Origin: Rhodococcus sp. RD6.2
Lineage (GTDB): Bacteria; Actinomycetota; Actinomycetes; Mycobacteriales; Mycobacteriaceae
Assembly: GCF_001040705.1 (NCBI RefSeq)
Contig: NZ_CVQP01000008.1
Location: 304,209 to 368,208 of the forward strand
Direction: 5' to 3'
Length of the DNA: 64,000 nt
Shown: positions 40,924 through 50,507 of the stretch, piece after piece
How the letters are laid out: the number at the start of each line of letters is the position of its first letter
Position numbering within the stretch: position 1 is the stretch's first letter
Program-made: the position numbers and the translations under genes
Notes under the pieces: model-generated
Database searches by the model: none
What the model was told of the DNA's origin: nothing
The model's input: only the letters and a program-made list of their open reading frames with translations

Positions 40924-42387
40924 TCAGACTGCGCTGTGCCGGTACTCGTCGAGCGCGGCTGCCAGCGCAGGCGGCACCTTCGCGCGGACCAGCGTGCCGT
41001 CCGCCTCGTGGGACGAGTCGAGGAGGCGTCCGTCCGCGTGGATTCGCGCGACCAGGTCGCCCCGGCTGTATGGCACCAGCACCTCGATCTCCAGTTCCGG
41101 CGGGCTCACCAGTTCGGCGAGCGTGGCCCGAAGCTCCTCGATGCCCTCGCCGGTGTGCGCGGACACGAACTTGGCGTCCGTCAGCAGGGCTCGCAGCTGC
41201 GTCAGCGTCACCGGATCCGCCGCGTCGATCTTGTTGACCACCAACAGCTCCGGCGGCGGCGGGGCGTCCGACTCCCGCAGGACGTCGACAATGACCTCGC
41301 GCACCGCCTTGATCTGCTCGGTCGGCAGCGGATCGGACCCGTCCACCACGTGCAGGAGCAGGTCCGCGTCCGCGACCTCCTCCAGCGTCGACCGGAACGC
41401 CTCGATCAACTGCGTCGGCAGGTGCCGCACGAAACCGACAGTGTCGGTGAGCACGTACTGCCGACCGTCCGGGAACTCGGCCTTGCGGGTCGTCGGGTCC
41501 AACGTCGCGAACAGGGCGTCCTGCACCAGGACACCGGCACCGGTGAGCGCGTTGAGCAGGCTCGACTTGCCGGCGTTGGTGTAGCCGACGATCGCGACCG
41601 ACGGGGTGTCGCTGCGCAGTCGTCGCGTGCGCTTGGTGTCGCGGGCGGCTTTCATGCCCTTGATCTCGCGGCGCAGCTTCGCCATCCGCTCACGAATACG
41701 GCGCCGGTCGGTCTCGATCTTCGTCTCACCCGGGCCACGCAGGCCCACGCCGCCGTTGCTGCCGGCGCGACCACCGGCCTGCCGGGACATCGACTCACCC
41801 CAGCCGCGCAGCCGGGGCAGCATGTACTCCATCTGGGCGAGCGCGACCTGCGCCTTGCCCTCGCTGGACGTGGCGTGCTGGGCGAAGATGTCGAGGATCA
41901 ATGCCGTCCGGTCGATCACCTTGACCTTGACGACCTTCTCCAACGCGGTCAGCTGGGCGGGCGTCAGTTCGCCGTCGCAGACCACGGTGTCGGCACCCGT
42001 CGCCAACACCACTTCACGCAGTTCGTCGGCCTTGCCGGAGCCGATGTAGGTGGCGGCATCCGGCTTGTCACGGCGCTGGACCAGGCCTTCGAGCACCTCC
42101 GAACCCGCCGTCTCCGCAAGAGCGGCGAGTTCGGTCATGCTGGCCTCGGCCTGGGCGGCGGTTCCGGAGGTCCACACCCCCACCAACACCACCCGTTCGA
42201 GGCGCAGCTGCCGGTACTCGACCTCGGTGACGTCGGTGAGTTCGGTGGACAGTCCGGCAACCCGGCGCAGAGCGCTGCGGTCGTCGAGTTGCAGTTCACC
42301 GACCGAGGGGTCGTGTCCGCTTCGGTCGAAGTCGGGCTCCCCGCGGTCGGCGCGGGACATGTCGGTCATTTCGTCTGATTTCGTCAT
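40924..42387 (-). CDS. hflX: GTPase HflX
   Basis: 487 residues from the ATG at 42385-42387; an in-frame extension to 42450 is unlikely. N-terminal HflX domain (RLERVVLVGVWTSGTAAQAEAS, RRDKPDAATYIGSGKADEL), a long coiled linker with GGVGLRGPGETKIETDRRRI, then the G domain: G1 GYTNAGKSSLLNAL, G3 DTVGFVRHLP, G4 NKID. It binds 50S subunits and recycles stalled or hibernating ribosomes. Downstream of dapF on the same strand, as in M. tuberculosis. Confidence 0.95.
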   Translation of the reverse strand: MTKSDEMTDMSRADRGEPDFDRSGHDPSVGELQLDDRSALRRVAGLSTELTDVTEVEYRQLRLERVVLVGVWTSGTAAQAEASMTELAALAETAGSEVLEGLVQRRDKPDAATYIGSGKADELREVVLATGADTVVCDGELTPAQLTALEKVVKVKVIDRTALILDIFAQHATSSEGKAQVALAQMEYMLPRLRGWGESMSRQAGGRAGSNGGVGLRGPGETKIETDRRRIRERMAKLRREIKGMKAARDTKRTRRLRSDTPSVAIVGYTNAGKSSLLNALTGAGVLVQDALFATLDPTTRKAEFPDGRQYVLTDTVGFVRHLPTQLIEAFRSTLEEVADADLLLHVVDGSDPLPTEQIKAVREVIVDVLRESDAPPPPELLVVNKIDAADPVTLTQLRALLTDAKFVSAHTGEGIEELRATLAELVSPPELEIEVLVPYSRGDLVARIHADGRLLDSSHEADGTLVRAKVPPALAAALDEYRHSAV

Positions 42388-42450
42388 ACACCGCCATGAT
42401 CCCACGCCCGGCCGCCGGGATGCACCCCGATTAACGCTCCGCGTGAACAA

Positions 42451-43320
42451 CTACCCGAGCGACGACCACCACGACTCGTCGAGGCTTCCCGACGCGACGA
42501 GCACCGACGGCCCGCGGAGTGTCGCCACATCGTCGTCGATCGTCACCACGACCTCGCCGCCCGGCACCCGAACCCGCACCTCGCCCTCGGTTCGGCCGTC
42601 GGCATGCAGCGCAGCCGCTGCCGCCGCGACGGTACCGGTGCCGCAGGAACGGGTCTCCCCGACGCCGCGTTCGTACACACGCATGTCGACTCCGCCGTCC
42701 CGGATCGGAGTCAGGATCTCGACGTTCACGCCGTGCTTGAAGAACGACGCGTCGAACTCCGGTGCCACGGTCAGGTCCAGCTCCGCCAACGCCTCGGCGG
42801 TCAGATCGTCCACGACACAGGCGAGATGCGGATTACCGACGTCGATCCCGATGCCGGTGAACTCACGACCGCCGACGGTCGCGGTCGACGGGCCCCGGTC
42901 CTTCACCTTCCCCATCTCGACGGTGACATCCGCGGTCGCACCCGTAACCGAATGGACGGTCACCGGGCGGGCGCCGGCACGCGATCCCACCACGAACTCG
43001 GACTCGAACTCCAGGCCCGACGCACGCAGGAAGTGCGCGAACACCCGGACACCGTTGCCGCACATCTCCGCGATCGAGCCGTCGGCGTTGCGGTAGTCCA
43101 TGAACCAGTGCTCGGCCTCGACGCCCTTGGGCAGGGCATCGAGCACTCCCGCCTCCTTCAGGACCCCGGCCCGCGCGACGCGCAAGACGCCGTCCGCGCC
43201 GATGCCCCGTTTGCGGTCGCACAGCGCGGACACTCGAGCCTCGGTCAGGTCGATCGTCGCGTCCAGGTCCGGCAGCAGAACGAAGTCGTTCTCCGTGCCG
43301 TGACCCTTCCCGAACTGCAT
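42451..43320 (-). CDS. dapF: Diaminopimelate epimerase
   Basis: 289 residues from the ATG at 43318-43320, which gives the family N-terminus [18 protein letters not shown] and the same length as M. tuberculosis DapF; the frame to 43428 is not conserved. Catalytic cysteines: Cys87 in [11 protein letters not shown] and a second in [13 protein letters not shown]. It converts LL- to meso-diaminopimelate for lysine and peptidoglycan. A TAGCAT -10 lies 7 nt before the start, pointing to a leaderless transcript. Confidence 0.95.
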   Translation of the reverse strand: MQFGKGHGTENDFVLLPDLDATIDLTEARVSALCDRKRGIGADGVLRVARAGVLKEAGVLDALPKGVEAEHWFMDYRNADGSIAEMCGNGVRVFAHFLRASGLEFESEFVVGSRAGARPVTVHSVTGATADVTVEMGKVKDRGPSTATVGGREFTGIGIDVGNPHLACVVDDLTAEALAELDLTVAPEFDASFFKHGVNVEILTPIRDGGVDMRVYERGVGETRSCGTGTVAAAAAALHADGRTEGEVRVRVPGGEVVVTIDDDVATLRGPSVLVASGSLDESWWSSLG

Positions 43321-43333
43321 GGCAACCATGCTA
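43321..43333 (-). promoter_or_regulatory. Leaderless -10 box of dapF
   Basis: TAGCAT (43333-43328, minus strand), 7 nt, ATG at 43320. This decides between the ATG codons at 43320 and 43329, because the latter overlaps the box. Confidence 0.45.
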
Positions 43334-43424
43334 GGCGCGCTGCTCATCGACGCCTCGGCTGCGCTGCGCATCGATGCCGCGACGCCGAACAGGCTCATCC
43401 GTGCGGCGAGGTGGTCGGCGAGGC

Positions 43425-44294
43425 TCATCGCGCACCACCCGTCGTCGCCCCGGCGCGCTGCCGCGTGACCTCGTACAGACAGACCGCACCCGCGGACGGC
43501 GCACCCAGCGAGCTCGCCGCACCACCGATGGGAATGCTCACGGTCGCGTCACAGGCTCCTCGCCAGGCAGCACTCATACCGCGCGTCTCGTTGCCGATCA
43601 CCAGGATCGTTCCACCTCTCAAGTCGTGATCGAAAATCGTGGCGTCACCGTCCTCGTCGGTACCCACGATCTGGAGGTCCCTGCTCTGGCGGTCACGGAA
43701 CGCAACCACCTCGCCGGGGTCGGCGGCGGTGAACACCGGCACCGCGAACAGTGAACCAGTCGACGCCCGCACGCACTGCGGATCGAACGGGTCGGCTGCG
43801 TGACCGGTCACGATCACGGCATCCGCTCCGAACGCGTCCGCACTGCGGATGAGGGTACCGAGATTGCCGGGCGATGACGGGCGGTCGAACACCAGAACCA
43901 CAGGTTCCTGCTCCCCGCGTCGCAGCGTCAGTCCCGCCAACGAGCGGGTACGGGCCTTCGCGACGGCGATCAACTCGGGAGCGGACTCCGACCGCTCACC
44001 CAGTTCGGCAAGCAGTTCGCCCGCCACACCGATCTTCTCTCCGGCCCAGCCGTCGACGATTCCCCGCGCCCACTCCGACAGGACCGGACCGTCGACGCGG
44101 TACAGGATGGTCTCGATCGGCCAATCGTGTTCCAACGCCAACGTCAGTGGCCGCACACCCTGGATCAGGAACCGGCCGGCCTTGGTTCGCTTGGCCCGCG
44201 TGGTCAGGTACGACTGCCACTGCTGGAACCGCGCATTCCGCACCGTCACCTTCGGCACGCCACCCGCCGGCCGATGTGTACTCCGCTTCGTCAC
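43425..44294 (-). CDS. SpoU/TrmH-family RNA 2'-O-methyltransferase
   Basis: 289 residues from a GTG at 44292-44294, with GGAGG 4 nt upstream; it overlaps the miaA stop by 4 nt. N-terminal substrate-binding part ([20 protein letters not shown]), then the SPOUT knot: motif 1 [17 protein letters not shown], motif 2 [13 protein letters not shown], motif 3 [23 protein letters not shown]. Motif 3 usually reads SLNVS; here the Asn is Gly. It should 2'-O-methylate a ribose in rRNA or tRNA; the changed motif makes activity less certain. Confidence 0.85.
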   Translation of the reverse strand: MTKRSTHRPAGGVPKVTVRNARFQQWQSYLTTRAKRTKAGRFLIQGVRPLTLALEHDWPIETILYRVDGPVLSEWARGIVDGWAGEKIGVAGELLAELGERSESAPELIAVAKARTRSLAGLTLRRGEQEPVVLVFDRPSSPGNLGTLIRSADAFGADAVIVTGHAADPFDPQCVRASTGSLFAVPVFTAADPGEVVAFRDRQSRDLQIVGTDEDGDATIFDHDLRGGTILVIGNETRGMSAAWRGACDATVSIPIGGAASSLGAPSAGAVCLYEVTRQRAGATTGGAR

Positions 44295-45220
44295 TGTTCC
44301 TCCACCGTTCCGCGCGCCACCGCGCTGCATGCCGCCTCGACCAGATCCTCACGTGCCGCGTCCAACCAGTGCACGCGGGCGTCGCGCCGGAACCACGACC
44401 GCTGCCTCCGCACATAGCGACGGGTGCCGATGAACGTCCGCTCCTGCGCCTCGTCCATGTCGTACTCACCGTCGAACGCGGCCAACACCTGCGCGTACCC
44501 GATGGCGCGTGGCGCGGTGACACCGTCCCGCAGCCCCACCGCCACCAGGGACTCGACCTCCTCGACGAGGCCCGACTCGAACATGAGCCGCGTCCGGAGC
44601 TCGATCCGCTCGTCCAGTTCCGTGGTGTCGCGGTCGACACCGAGGATCACGGTTCCCCACCGCGCCTCCCCGATCGTCGGGGCGGACGCCACGAACGGCC
44701 GACCCGTCAACTCAACGACCTCCAGCGCCCGCACCATCCGCCGTCCGTCGGTGGGCAGGATCGTTGCAGCCGCCTGCGGATCGACGCGCGTCAACTCCTC
44801 GTGAACACCGGCGACGCCACGCTCGGCAAGCACGGCCTCCCACTTCGCCCGCACGTCCGGGTCGGTAGCCGGGAAGGACCAGTCGTCGAGCAGGGACTGC
44901 ACGTACATCATGGATCCGCCGACGATCACCGGCACCGCGCCGCGGGCCGCGATCGCCTCGACGTCGGCGCGCGCCGCGTCCTGGTAGCGCGCGACCGTCG
45001 CGGTCTCGGTGACGTCCAGGACGTCGAGTTGGTGGTGCGGGATCCCGCGACGCTCCTCGACCGGCAGTTTCGCCGTGCCGATGTCCATGCCCCGGTACTG
45101 CTGCATGGCATCGATGTTGACGATCTCGCCGCCCAACCGTTCGGCCAGCGAGAGCCCGAGGTCGGACTTGCCGCTCGCGGTGGGACCGACCACGGCGATC
45201 GGCCGGATCGCAGCCGTCAC
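44291..45220 (-). CDS. miaA: tRNA dimethylallyltransferase MiaA
   Basis: 309 residues from the GTG at 45218-45220, whose GTGA overlaps the stop of the upstream gene; a GTG at 45229 is the alternative. P-loop [11 protein letters not shown] near the N-terminus, then [48 protein letters not shown] and [20 protein letters not shown]. It prenylates A37 of tRNAs reading UNN codons; MiaB, encoded about 6 kb further on, then methylthiolates that base. Confidence 0.95.
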   Translation of the reverse strand: MTAAIRPIAVVGPTASGKSDLGLSLAERLGGEIVNIDAMQQYRGMDIGTAKLPVEERRGIPHHQLDVLDVTETATVARYQDAARADVEAIAARGAVPVIVGGSMMYVQSLLDDWSFPATDPDVRAKWEAVLAERGVAGVHEELTRVDPQAAATILPTDGRRMVRALEVVELTGRPFVASAPTIGEARWGTVILGVDRDTTELDERIELRTRLMFESGLVEEVESLVAVGLRDGVTAPRAIGYAQVLAAFDGEYDMDEAQERTFIGTRRYVRRQRSWFRRDARVHWLDAAREDLVEAACSAVARGTVEEQ

Positions 45221-45933
45221 GGGAGCCACGTCCCGACGTGGTAGGCGACGCCGAACGGTGCGCCCTGATAGAGGGTCGTGGTCCGTCCCGGCGCCTCACC
45301 GAACAGCCCGGCGAGCACCTGCCAGGCCGCCCTGCCCTCGATGCCGAGCGACTCGCACTGCGCCGGGTCCAACTGCCGCAGGTACTCCAGGTCGCCCGCG
45401 CCCAAGGCGCCGTCGAGCGCGGCCTGGACCTGCGGGGCGCGTTCGTCGAACGCACCGGGAGCCTTGGCCGTCAGTGTGTTCGCACCGTCCGCGACGACCA
45501 GGACGCCGTGCGGCTCCGCGTCCGCGTCGAGTTGTTTCCGCAGGTCTGCGCCCATGTCCGCACACTGCTCCGGCGCAGCGTCCGACGCGACGACGAGGCC
45601 GTCCGCGACCACCTCCCCCGGGCACGCGCCACGCAACCACCCTCCGATCAGGATCGGCAGCGGCAGGTCCGGATCGACGGCAGTGCCGCCGCGTCCGCCG
45701 AGCCCGACACGGACATCTGCCCCGAATCCGACGAAACTGCCCAGCGTGTCCGGACCGAACCTGCGGTCCCCGGCGCCGACACCCACGATCGTCCACCGGC
45801 CCGCCGACTCCGCCAGCCGGGCCGCCACCTGCGTCGACGCCTCACGCAGGTCGGCAGTTTCCAACGCCGCAGCACCCGCCAGCTGGGGAATCAGCAGGGG
45901 TGGGCAGGAAACGAGGGCCGCAGCGGTGAACAC
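45217..45933 (-). CDS. Class III extradiol dioxygenase-like protein (Rv2728c-like)
   Basis: 238 residues from a GTG at 45931-45933, chosen because the mature-like start [19 protein letters not shown] is the family N-terminus; an ATG at 46017 would add 28 residues. Motifs: WTIVGVGAG near residue 55 and [39 protein letters not shown]. Overall it resembles the LigB/DODA-like superfamily, but several metal-binding His positions are not evident, so it may be non-catalytic. It lies directly upstream of miaA with a 4-nt overlap, as Rv2728c does in M. tuberculosis. Confidence 0.65.
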   Translation of the reverse strand: MFTAAALVSCPPLLIPQLAGAAALETADLREASTQVAARLAESAGRWTIVGVGAGDRRFGPDTLGSFVGFGADVRVGLGGRGGTAVDPDLPLPILIGGWLRGACPGEVVADGLVVASDAAPEQCADMGADLRKQLDADAEPHGVLVVADGANTLTAKAPGAFDERAPQVQAALDGALGAGDLEYLRQLDPAQCESLGIEGRAAWQVLAGLFGEAPGRTTTLYQGAPFGVAYHVGTWLP

Positions 45934-46138
45934 ACCGAGCAACGGTAGTCGCCGGGTACCGGGACCCGTCACGAGGCACTCGCCCAGCGGCGCGGGCCGC
46001 GCAATCCCAACTCTCATGGTCCAAGCTGTTTCAATGGTCGGAACACTTCGTTCCGGGTTGAATGGGACCAACGCGTGCCGATCCGGCGTGCGACGAACGA
46101 AGAGCGGCAGCCGTGACGCGCGGCAGAGATGAGGAGTC

Positions 46139-47509
46139 ATGACCGACAGCAGTGCACCCAAGCCCGGAGCTCCGAAGCCGGGCGCGCCCAAGCCCGGTGC
46201 CCCGAAGCCGGGCGCGCCCAAGCCCGGTGCCCCCAAGCCGGGCGCCGTCACCCCCTCTGCCGCCGCTGCCGTACACCCACCGGCCGTTACCCCACCAAGT
46301 GATCCCAGCCTGTTCGGCCGCGTCGACGACGACGGCACCGCCTGGGTGAAGACCGCCGACGGCGAACACCAGATCGGATCGTGGCAGGCAGGCGACGCCG
46401 CCGAGGGCCTCGCGCACTTCGGTCGCCGCTACGACGACCTGGCCACCGAGGTCGGGCTGCTCGAGGCACGTCTGACCTCGGGCACCGGCGACGCGCGCCG
46501 TACCCGCACCGCAGCCCTCGCCCTCGCCGAGTCGCTGCCGACGGCGGCCGTCATCGGCGACATCGACGCCCTCTCCGCCCGACTCGACGCCATCATCGCC
46601 AGCTCCGAGCAGGCGGCCGAGGCGGAGAAGGTCGAGCGCGAACACGAGCGCGAGGAGCACACCCACCGCAAGGAAGAGCTGGCCGCCGAGGCCGAGCAGA
46701 TCGGTGCCGAGTCGACGCAATGGAAGGTGGCAGGCGACAGGCTCCGCGAGATCCTTGACGAGTGGAAGACCATCCGCGGTGTCGACCGGAAGCTGGACGA
46801 CGCGCTGTGGAAGCGCTACTCGAAGGCTCGTGAGGCCTTCAACCGCCGACGCGGGGCACACTTCGCCGAACTCGACCGGGAACGCGCCGCCGCGAAGTCC
46901 CGCAAGGAAGAGTTGTGCGAACGCGCCGAGGAACTGCAGAACTCCACCGATTGGGGTCCGACCGCGGGCGCCTTCCGTGACCTGCTCGCCGAGTGGAAGG
47001 CAGCGGGTCGCGCACCGCGCGAAGCCGACGATGCACTGTGGAAGCGGTTCAAGGCGGCGCAGGACGTGTTCTTCGGCGCCCGCAACGCCGCCTCGTCCGA
47101 GCGGGACGCCGAGTTCGAGAGCAACGCGGCAGCAAAGGAGAAGCTGCTCGACGGCATCGACATCGATCCGTCGAAGGGCCTCGACTCGGCGCGCGCCGCA
47201 CTGCGCGACCTCCAGGAGAAGTGGGACGAGATCGGCAAGGTCCCCCGTGACAAGATGCACGACCTCGAGGGTCGCCTGCACTCGATCGAGAAGAAGGTCC
47301 GGGACGCCGCCGACTCGCAGTGGCGCCGCACCGACCCCGAGGCGACCGCGCGCGCCGCACAGTTCCGTGAGCGCGTCGCCCAGTTCGAGGACCAGGCCGC
47401 GAAGGCGACCGCCGCGGGTAAGACGAAGGACGCCGAGAAGGCACTCGCCCAGGCCAAGCAGTGGCGCGAATGGGCCGACGCCGCCGAGGGTGCCGTCGAA
47501 GACAGGTGA
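46139..47509 (+). CDS. DUF349-domain coiled-coil protein (Rv2731-like)
   Basis: 456 residues. The N-terminus has six PKPGA repeats (residues 7-36), then a short globular start ([24 protein letters not shown]) and a long coiled coil (about 150-200, [20 protein letters not shown]). Several DUF349 repeats follow, recognised by W-K-x-I/A-G and DDALWKRY/F ([60 protein letters not shown]). Cytoplasmic. Rv2731 has the same neighbourhood. Function unproven. Confidence 0.88.
   Translation: MTDSSAPKPGAPKPGAPKPGAPKPGAPKPGAPKPGAVTPSAAAAVHPPAVTPPSDPSLFGRVDDDGTAWVKTADGEHQIGSWQAGDAAEGLAHFGRRYDDLATEVGLLEARLTSGTGDARRTRTAALALAESLPTAAVIGDIDALSARLDAIIASSEQAAEAEKVEREHEREEHTHRKEELAAEAEQIGAESTQWKVAGDRLREILDEWKTIRGVDRKLDDALWKRYSKAREAFNRRRGAHFAELDRERAAAKSRKEELCERAEELQNSTDWGPTAGAFRDLLAEWKAAGRAPREADDALWKRFKAAQDVFFGARNAASSERDAEFESNAAAKEKLLDGIDIDPSKGLDSARAALRDLQEKWDEIGKVPRDKMHDLEGRLHSIEKKVRDAADSQWRRTDPEATARAAQFRERVAQFEDQAAKATAAGKTKDAEKALAQAKQWREWADAAEGAVEDR
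46157..46246 (+). repeat. 15-bp repeat encoding (PKPGA)6
   Basis: Six consecutive codon groups for Pro-Lys-Pro-Gly-Ala; at the DNA level pairs of units form an alternating 30-bp period (AAGCCCGG and AAGCCGGG forms). It codes for the flexible N-terminal tail of the DUF349 protein. Confidence 0.85.
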
Positions 47510-47520
47510 GCGACTTCCGT

Positions 47521-47542
47521 CGCCGGGCGCACAGGCCCGGCG
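47521..47542 (+). terminator. Terminator of the DUF349 gene
   Basis: Perfect 8-bp stem CGCCGGGC / GCCCGGCG with a 6-nt loop, 12 nt past the stop and 23 nt before the DUF2252 start. Confidence 0.55.
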
Positions 47543-47564
47543 ACGGTCGTCTACTGTCTGCGCG

Positions 47565-48962
47565 GTGACGGCTGACACGACTCGAATCGACCTCCGCACC
47601 CGGGTGGGTCATGACGAGGTCTTCGCCCGCGGCCAGGCACTACGTGACCTGGTTCCCGCGTCTGCGCACCACCACGACCCGGCAGGCGAGGCACGGCCGG
47701 ACGTGCTCGAGTTCGTCGCGGCGAGCAACAGTGGCCGGCTCGGCCACCTCGTTCCACTGCGCATCGGGCGCATGATCGACTCCCCGTTCGCCTTCTTCCG
47801 TGGAGCGGCGGGCCTCATGGCAGCCGATCTCGCGGGCACGCCCGTCACCGGTATCACTGCACAGTTGTGCGGGGACGCGCACGCCGCGAACTTCGGGCTC
47901 TACGGCACGCCCGACGGCGAGATCGTCATGGACGTCAACGACTTCGACGAGACGGTGCCCGGCCCGTGGGAGTGGGATCTGAAACGACTGGCTGCGAGCC
48001 TGGTGCTCGCCGGACGCGAGGGCGGCGTGTCCGAAAGCGCCTGCGTCGAGGCCGCCGAGGACACCGTACGTTCCTACCGGCGCACGATCCGGGAGCTCGC
48101 CGAGTTGCCATTCCTGACGTCGTGGAACGCGCTGCCGGACAAGGCCGCGATCACGCGGGCCAAAGCCGACGAGTTGCTCGACGACTTCGACAGGGCGGCC
48201 CGGAAGGCGCGGCGCAACACCAGCGCGAAGGTCGCGGCGAAGTGGACCGAGCACCTCGACGACCACGTGACCGGGGTGCGTCAGCGCCGCTTCGTCGAGA
48301 ACGCGCCGATCCTCACTCGAGTCGACGACGCCACCGCAGACGCGGTCGTCGACGGGCTCGAATGCTATGTCGACACACTGCGGGAATCCCGCCGGACCTT
48401 GCTCGGGCGCTTCTCCGTCGCGGATGTCGCGTTCCGGATCGTGGGTACCGGCAGTGTGGGCCTGCGCAGCTACGTCGCGCTGCTGCTCGGCAACGGCGAC
48501 GAGTCGCTGGTCCTGCAGATCAAGCAGGCACAACCGTCTGCCCTCGCGCCATACCTGGATGCCGGCACGTTCCGCCCCGACGCCTTCGAGCACCAGGGCG
48601 AGCGGATCGTACACGGGGCGCGACTCGTGCAGGCGGAGACGGACATCCTGCTCGGCTGGACCACGATCGAAGGGCAGCCGTACATCGTGCGGCAGTTCCG
48701 CAATCTGAAGGGCGACATCGACCCGACCGCGCTGGACGCCGACCACCTCGACGACTACGGCCGGCTCGCCGGAGCGCTGCTCGCCCGTGCGCACACCCGT
48801 TCACTCGACCCACGACTGCTGGCCGGCTACTTCGACGGGGACGGCGACCTCGATGAGGCGATCGGGAGGTACGCGGTCCGATACGCGGATCGCACCGAGG
48901 CCGACCACGAGGACCTGGAGCGTGCGGTCCGAACGGGCCTGATCGACGCCGTCGGCACCTGA
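47565..48962 (+). CDS. DUF2252 family protein
   Basis: 465 residues from the GTG at 47565; the upstream frame reads antisense to nothing and through the DUF349 gene in another frame, so it is not coding. DUF2252 signatures: RIGRMIDSPFAFFRGAAGLM, QLCGDAHAANFGLYGTPDGE, VMDVNDFDETVPGPWEWDLKRL and VGTGSVGLRSYVALLLG. The GDAHxxNFG and DxNDFDE elements recall aminoglycoside-phosphotransferase/kinase catalytic loops, so a kinase-like fold is likely. Substrate unknown. Confidence 0.87.
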   Translation: MTADTTRIDLRTRVGHDEVFARGQALRDLVPASAHHHDPAGEARPDVLEFVAASNSGRLGHLVPLRIGRMIDSPFAFFRGAAGLMAADLAGTPVTGITAQLCGDAHAANFGLYGTPDGEIVMDVNDFDETVPGPWEWDLKRLAASLVLAGREGGVSESACVEAAEDTVRSYRRTIRELAELPFLTSWNALPDKAAITRAKADELLDDFDRAARKARRNTSAKVAAKWTEHLDDHVTGVRQRRFVENAPILTRVDDATADAVVDGLECYVDTLRESRRTLLGRFSVADVAFRIVGTGSVGLRSYVALLLGNGDESLVLQIKQAQPSALAPYLDAGTFRPDAFEHQGERIVHGARLVQAETDILLGWTTIEGQPYIVRQFRNLKGDIDPTALDADHLDDYGRLAGALLARAHTRSLDPRLLAGYFDGDGDLDEAIGRYAVRYADRTEADHEDLERAVRTGLIDAVGT

Positions 48963-48978
48963 GGAAGCGAGACGCCGG

Positions 48979-49923
48979 TCAGGCCCGCCGCACGGCGGCC
49001 ACCAATCGTCGCGCGGAGGCGACGAGCATGATCGTGCCGACGAGGACCGCCGGCCACACCAGGATCCGGCCGATCGAGTGGAGGACCTCGAGTCCGGTTG
49101 CGGTGCCGACCGTCATGGCCGAGACCGCGGTCATACCCATCGGAAACACCGTCGACCATCGGCGGAGGTCGAACTGCAACCTCGGCTTCCACACCTCGCA
49201 GCACACCAGCAGCACATAGGCAGCGAGTTCGACGACCTCGATCATGGCCGCGACGTGTGGCAGGTATTCGGCCCAGCCGGTCCATCCGTCGGCGGCGACA
49301 GCGAGCACGATCCGCCCGGCCGCGAGCGCACTGATGGCTAACGCCCCTGCCGCGACCCAGTGATCACCTGCGCCCACCACCAGTTGGTTCGGCGAGAATC
49401 GCATCAGCACCGCGGCATAACATCCGATGCCGATCACGAAGAAGCCCATCGACGGGACGATCAGCCACGACCAGGCCGCGGACGCGGCGACAGTCGCGCC
49501 GAGCACGGCCACCCCCTGCGTCGCGACGCACAGCAGGAAACCCGCGCCCACGGTCGGAACGGTCCATCCTCGGATCACCGACGGCATCAAGAGCAACCAC
49601 ACCGCCACCGCACCGCCGAGTGCGACCAGTGCGATCGCGGTCCAGCCGAGCAGTGCCAGTCGCGTCCCGAGGACCGTGGTCGCAGCAACGCCGGTCAGCG
49701 CGGCAGGCGTACGCGATTCGTGGAGCAGGCGTGGTCGGTCCAGTGCGAAGCGGCCAACGACGACCGCCGCCAGCGCGAGCCACGTGACCACTCCCAGCAC
49801 AAGCCAGGCGAGCGAGAACAGCTCGAATCCGACCAGGTGGAGACCGATCGACACGATGCCGAACGACATCGCCGCCGCGCCCATGACAGGGCCCACCGAG
49901 TGGGCGACGCGGATCGCGGTCAC
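48979..49923 (-). CDS. Tellurite-resistance/C4-dicarboxylate (TDT/SLAC1-like) transporter
   Basis: 314 residues from a GTG at 49921-49923. About nine to ten hydrophobic helices, beginning MGAAAMSFGIVSIGLHLVGF and including LIVPSMGFFVIGIGCYAAVL and WSTVFPMGMTAVSAMTVGTA; the FPxGM motif is typical of the TehA/SLAC1 anion-channel family. It could export an organic acid or anion. It follows the Rv2732c-like gene on the same strand (14 bp) and faces DUF2252. Confidence 0.8.
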   Translation of the reverse strand: MTAIRVAHSVGPVMGAAAMSFGIVSIGLHLVGFELFSLAWLVLGVVTWLALAAVVVGRFALDRPRLLHESRTPAALTGVAATTVLGTRLALLGWTAIALVALGGAVAVWLLLMPSVIRGWTVPTVGAGFLLCVATQGVAVLGATVAASAAWSWLIVPSMGFFVIGIGCYAAVLMRFSPNQLVVGAGDHWVAAGALAISALAAGRIVLAVAADGWTGWAEYLPHVAAMIEVVELAAYVLLVCCEVWKPRLQFDLRRWSTVFPMGMTAVSAMTVGTATGLEVLHSIGRILVWPAVLVGTIMLVASARRLVAAVRRA

Positions 49924-49937
49924 CCACCCTGGTCGAA

Positions 49938-50507
49938 TCAGCGATCACCCCAGAGGAGTCGACCTTCGGTCTCGGCGGTGCGCTGCCTGCGCTCCTCCTC
50001 CGCGGCCAACTGGATGGCCGTTCGCTGCCACACCACGTGCAGCCAGTGGAACGTCAGGACCATGATCAGGACCCATCCCAGGATCAATCCCAGTCCTGGT
50101 CCGGCGCCCGGCGAGCTCGCGTCGAGGGTTTGCCGCGACCAGATCGCCAGCATCCCGAAGACGCTCGCGACAGCCGAACCGGCAACCGCGATCCACGCGA
50201 GTGCCCACCGCCGGGTGGCCAGCGCGAGCATGCCGATGACGATGCCGAACACCAACGTCAGCCACACGAACACCCGCGACGGCAGCGCGATGTCCTCGGC
50301 GAGCGCCACGTCGTTGCCGACCAGGACGTCCCACCCCGTCGCGTCCCCCGTGTGCGGCAGCGCGAACGTCCCCAGCAACGCCAGCATGCCGACCGCGACG
50401 ACGAGTGCACGCAGCCCGGGATCGATCTCGCGGGCGACCTTCTTCTCGGCGGCGTCGATGTCCTTGCGGTACTGCTCGAGGGAATCTTCGGGCTTGTAGG
50501 TACTCAT
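49938..50507 (-). CDS. Rv2732c-like membrane protein
   Basis: 189 residues from the ATG at 50505-50507, which overlaps the miaB stop (ATGA). N-terminal soluble region ([20 protein letters not shown]), then about four transmembrane helices ([77 protein letters not shown]) and a charged tail ([20 protein letters not shown]). The same gene follows miaB in M. tuberculosis (Rv2732c). Function unknown. Confidence 0.8.
   Translation of the reverse strand: MSTYKPEDSLEQYRKDIDAAEKKVAREIDPGLRALVVAVGMLALLGTFALPHTGDATGWDVLVGNDVALAEDIALPSRVFVWLTLVFGIVIGMLALATRRWALAWIAVAGSAVASVFGMLAIWSRQTLDASSPGAGPGLGLILGWVLIMVLTFHWLHVVWQRTAIQLAAEEERRQRTAETEGRLLWGDR

Noticed and set aside
46039-46055. CGGAAC-ACTTC-GTTCCG considered as a LexA box
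   Set aside because: The core spacing is GAAC-N5-GTTC, one base longer than the SOS core; more likely a small hairpin or an operator of another protein before the DUF349 gene.
46704-47564. In-frame upstream extension of DUF2252 giving a 752-residue protein
   Set aside because: It overlaps the DUF349 gene in another frame, is Arg/Ser/Pro-rich there, and crosses a terminator hairpin; DUF2252 starts naturally at the GTG at 47565.
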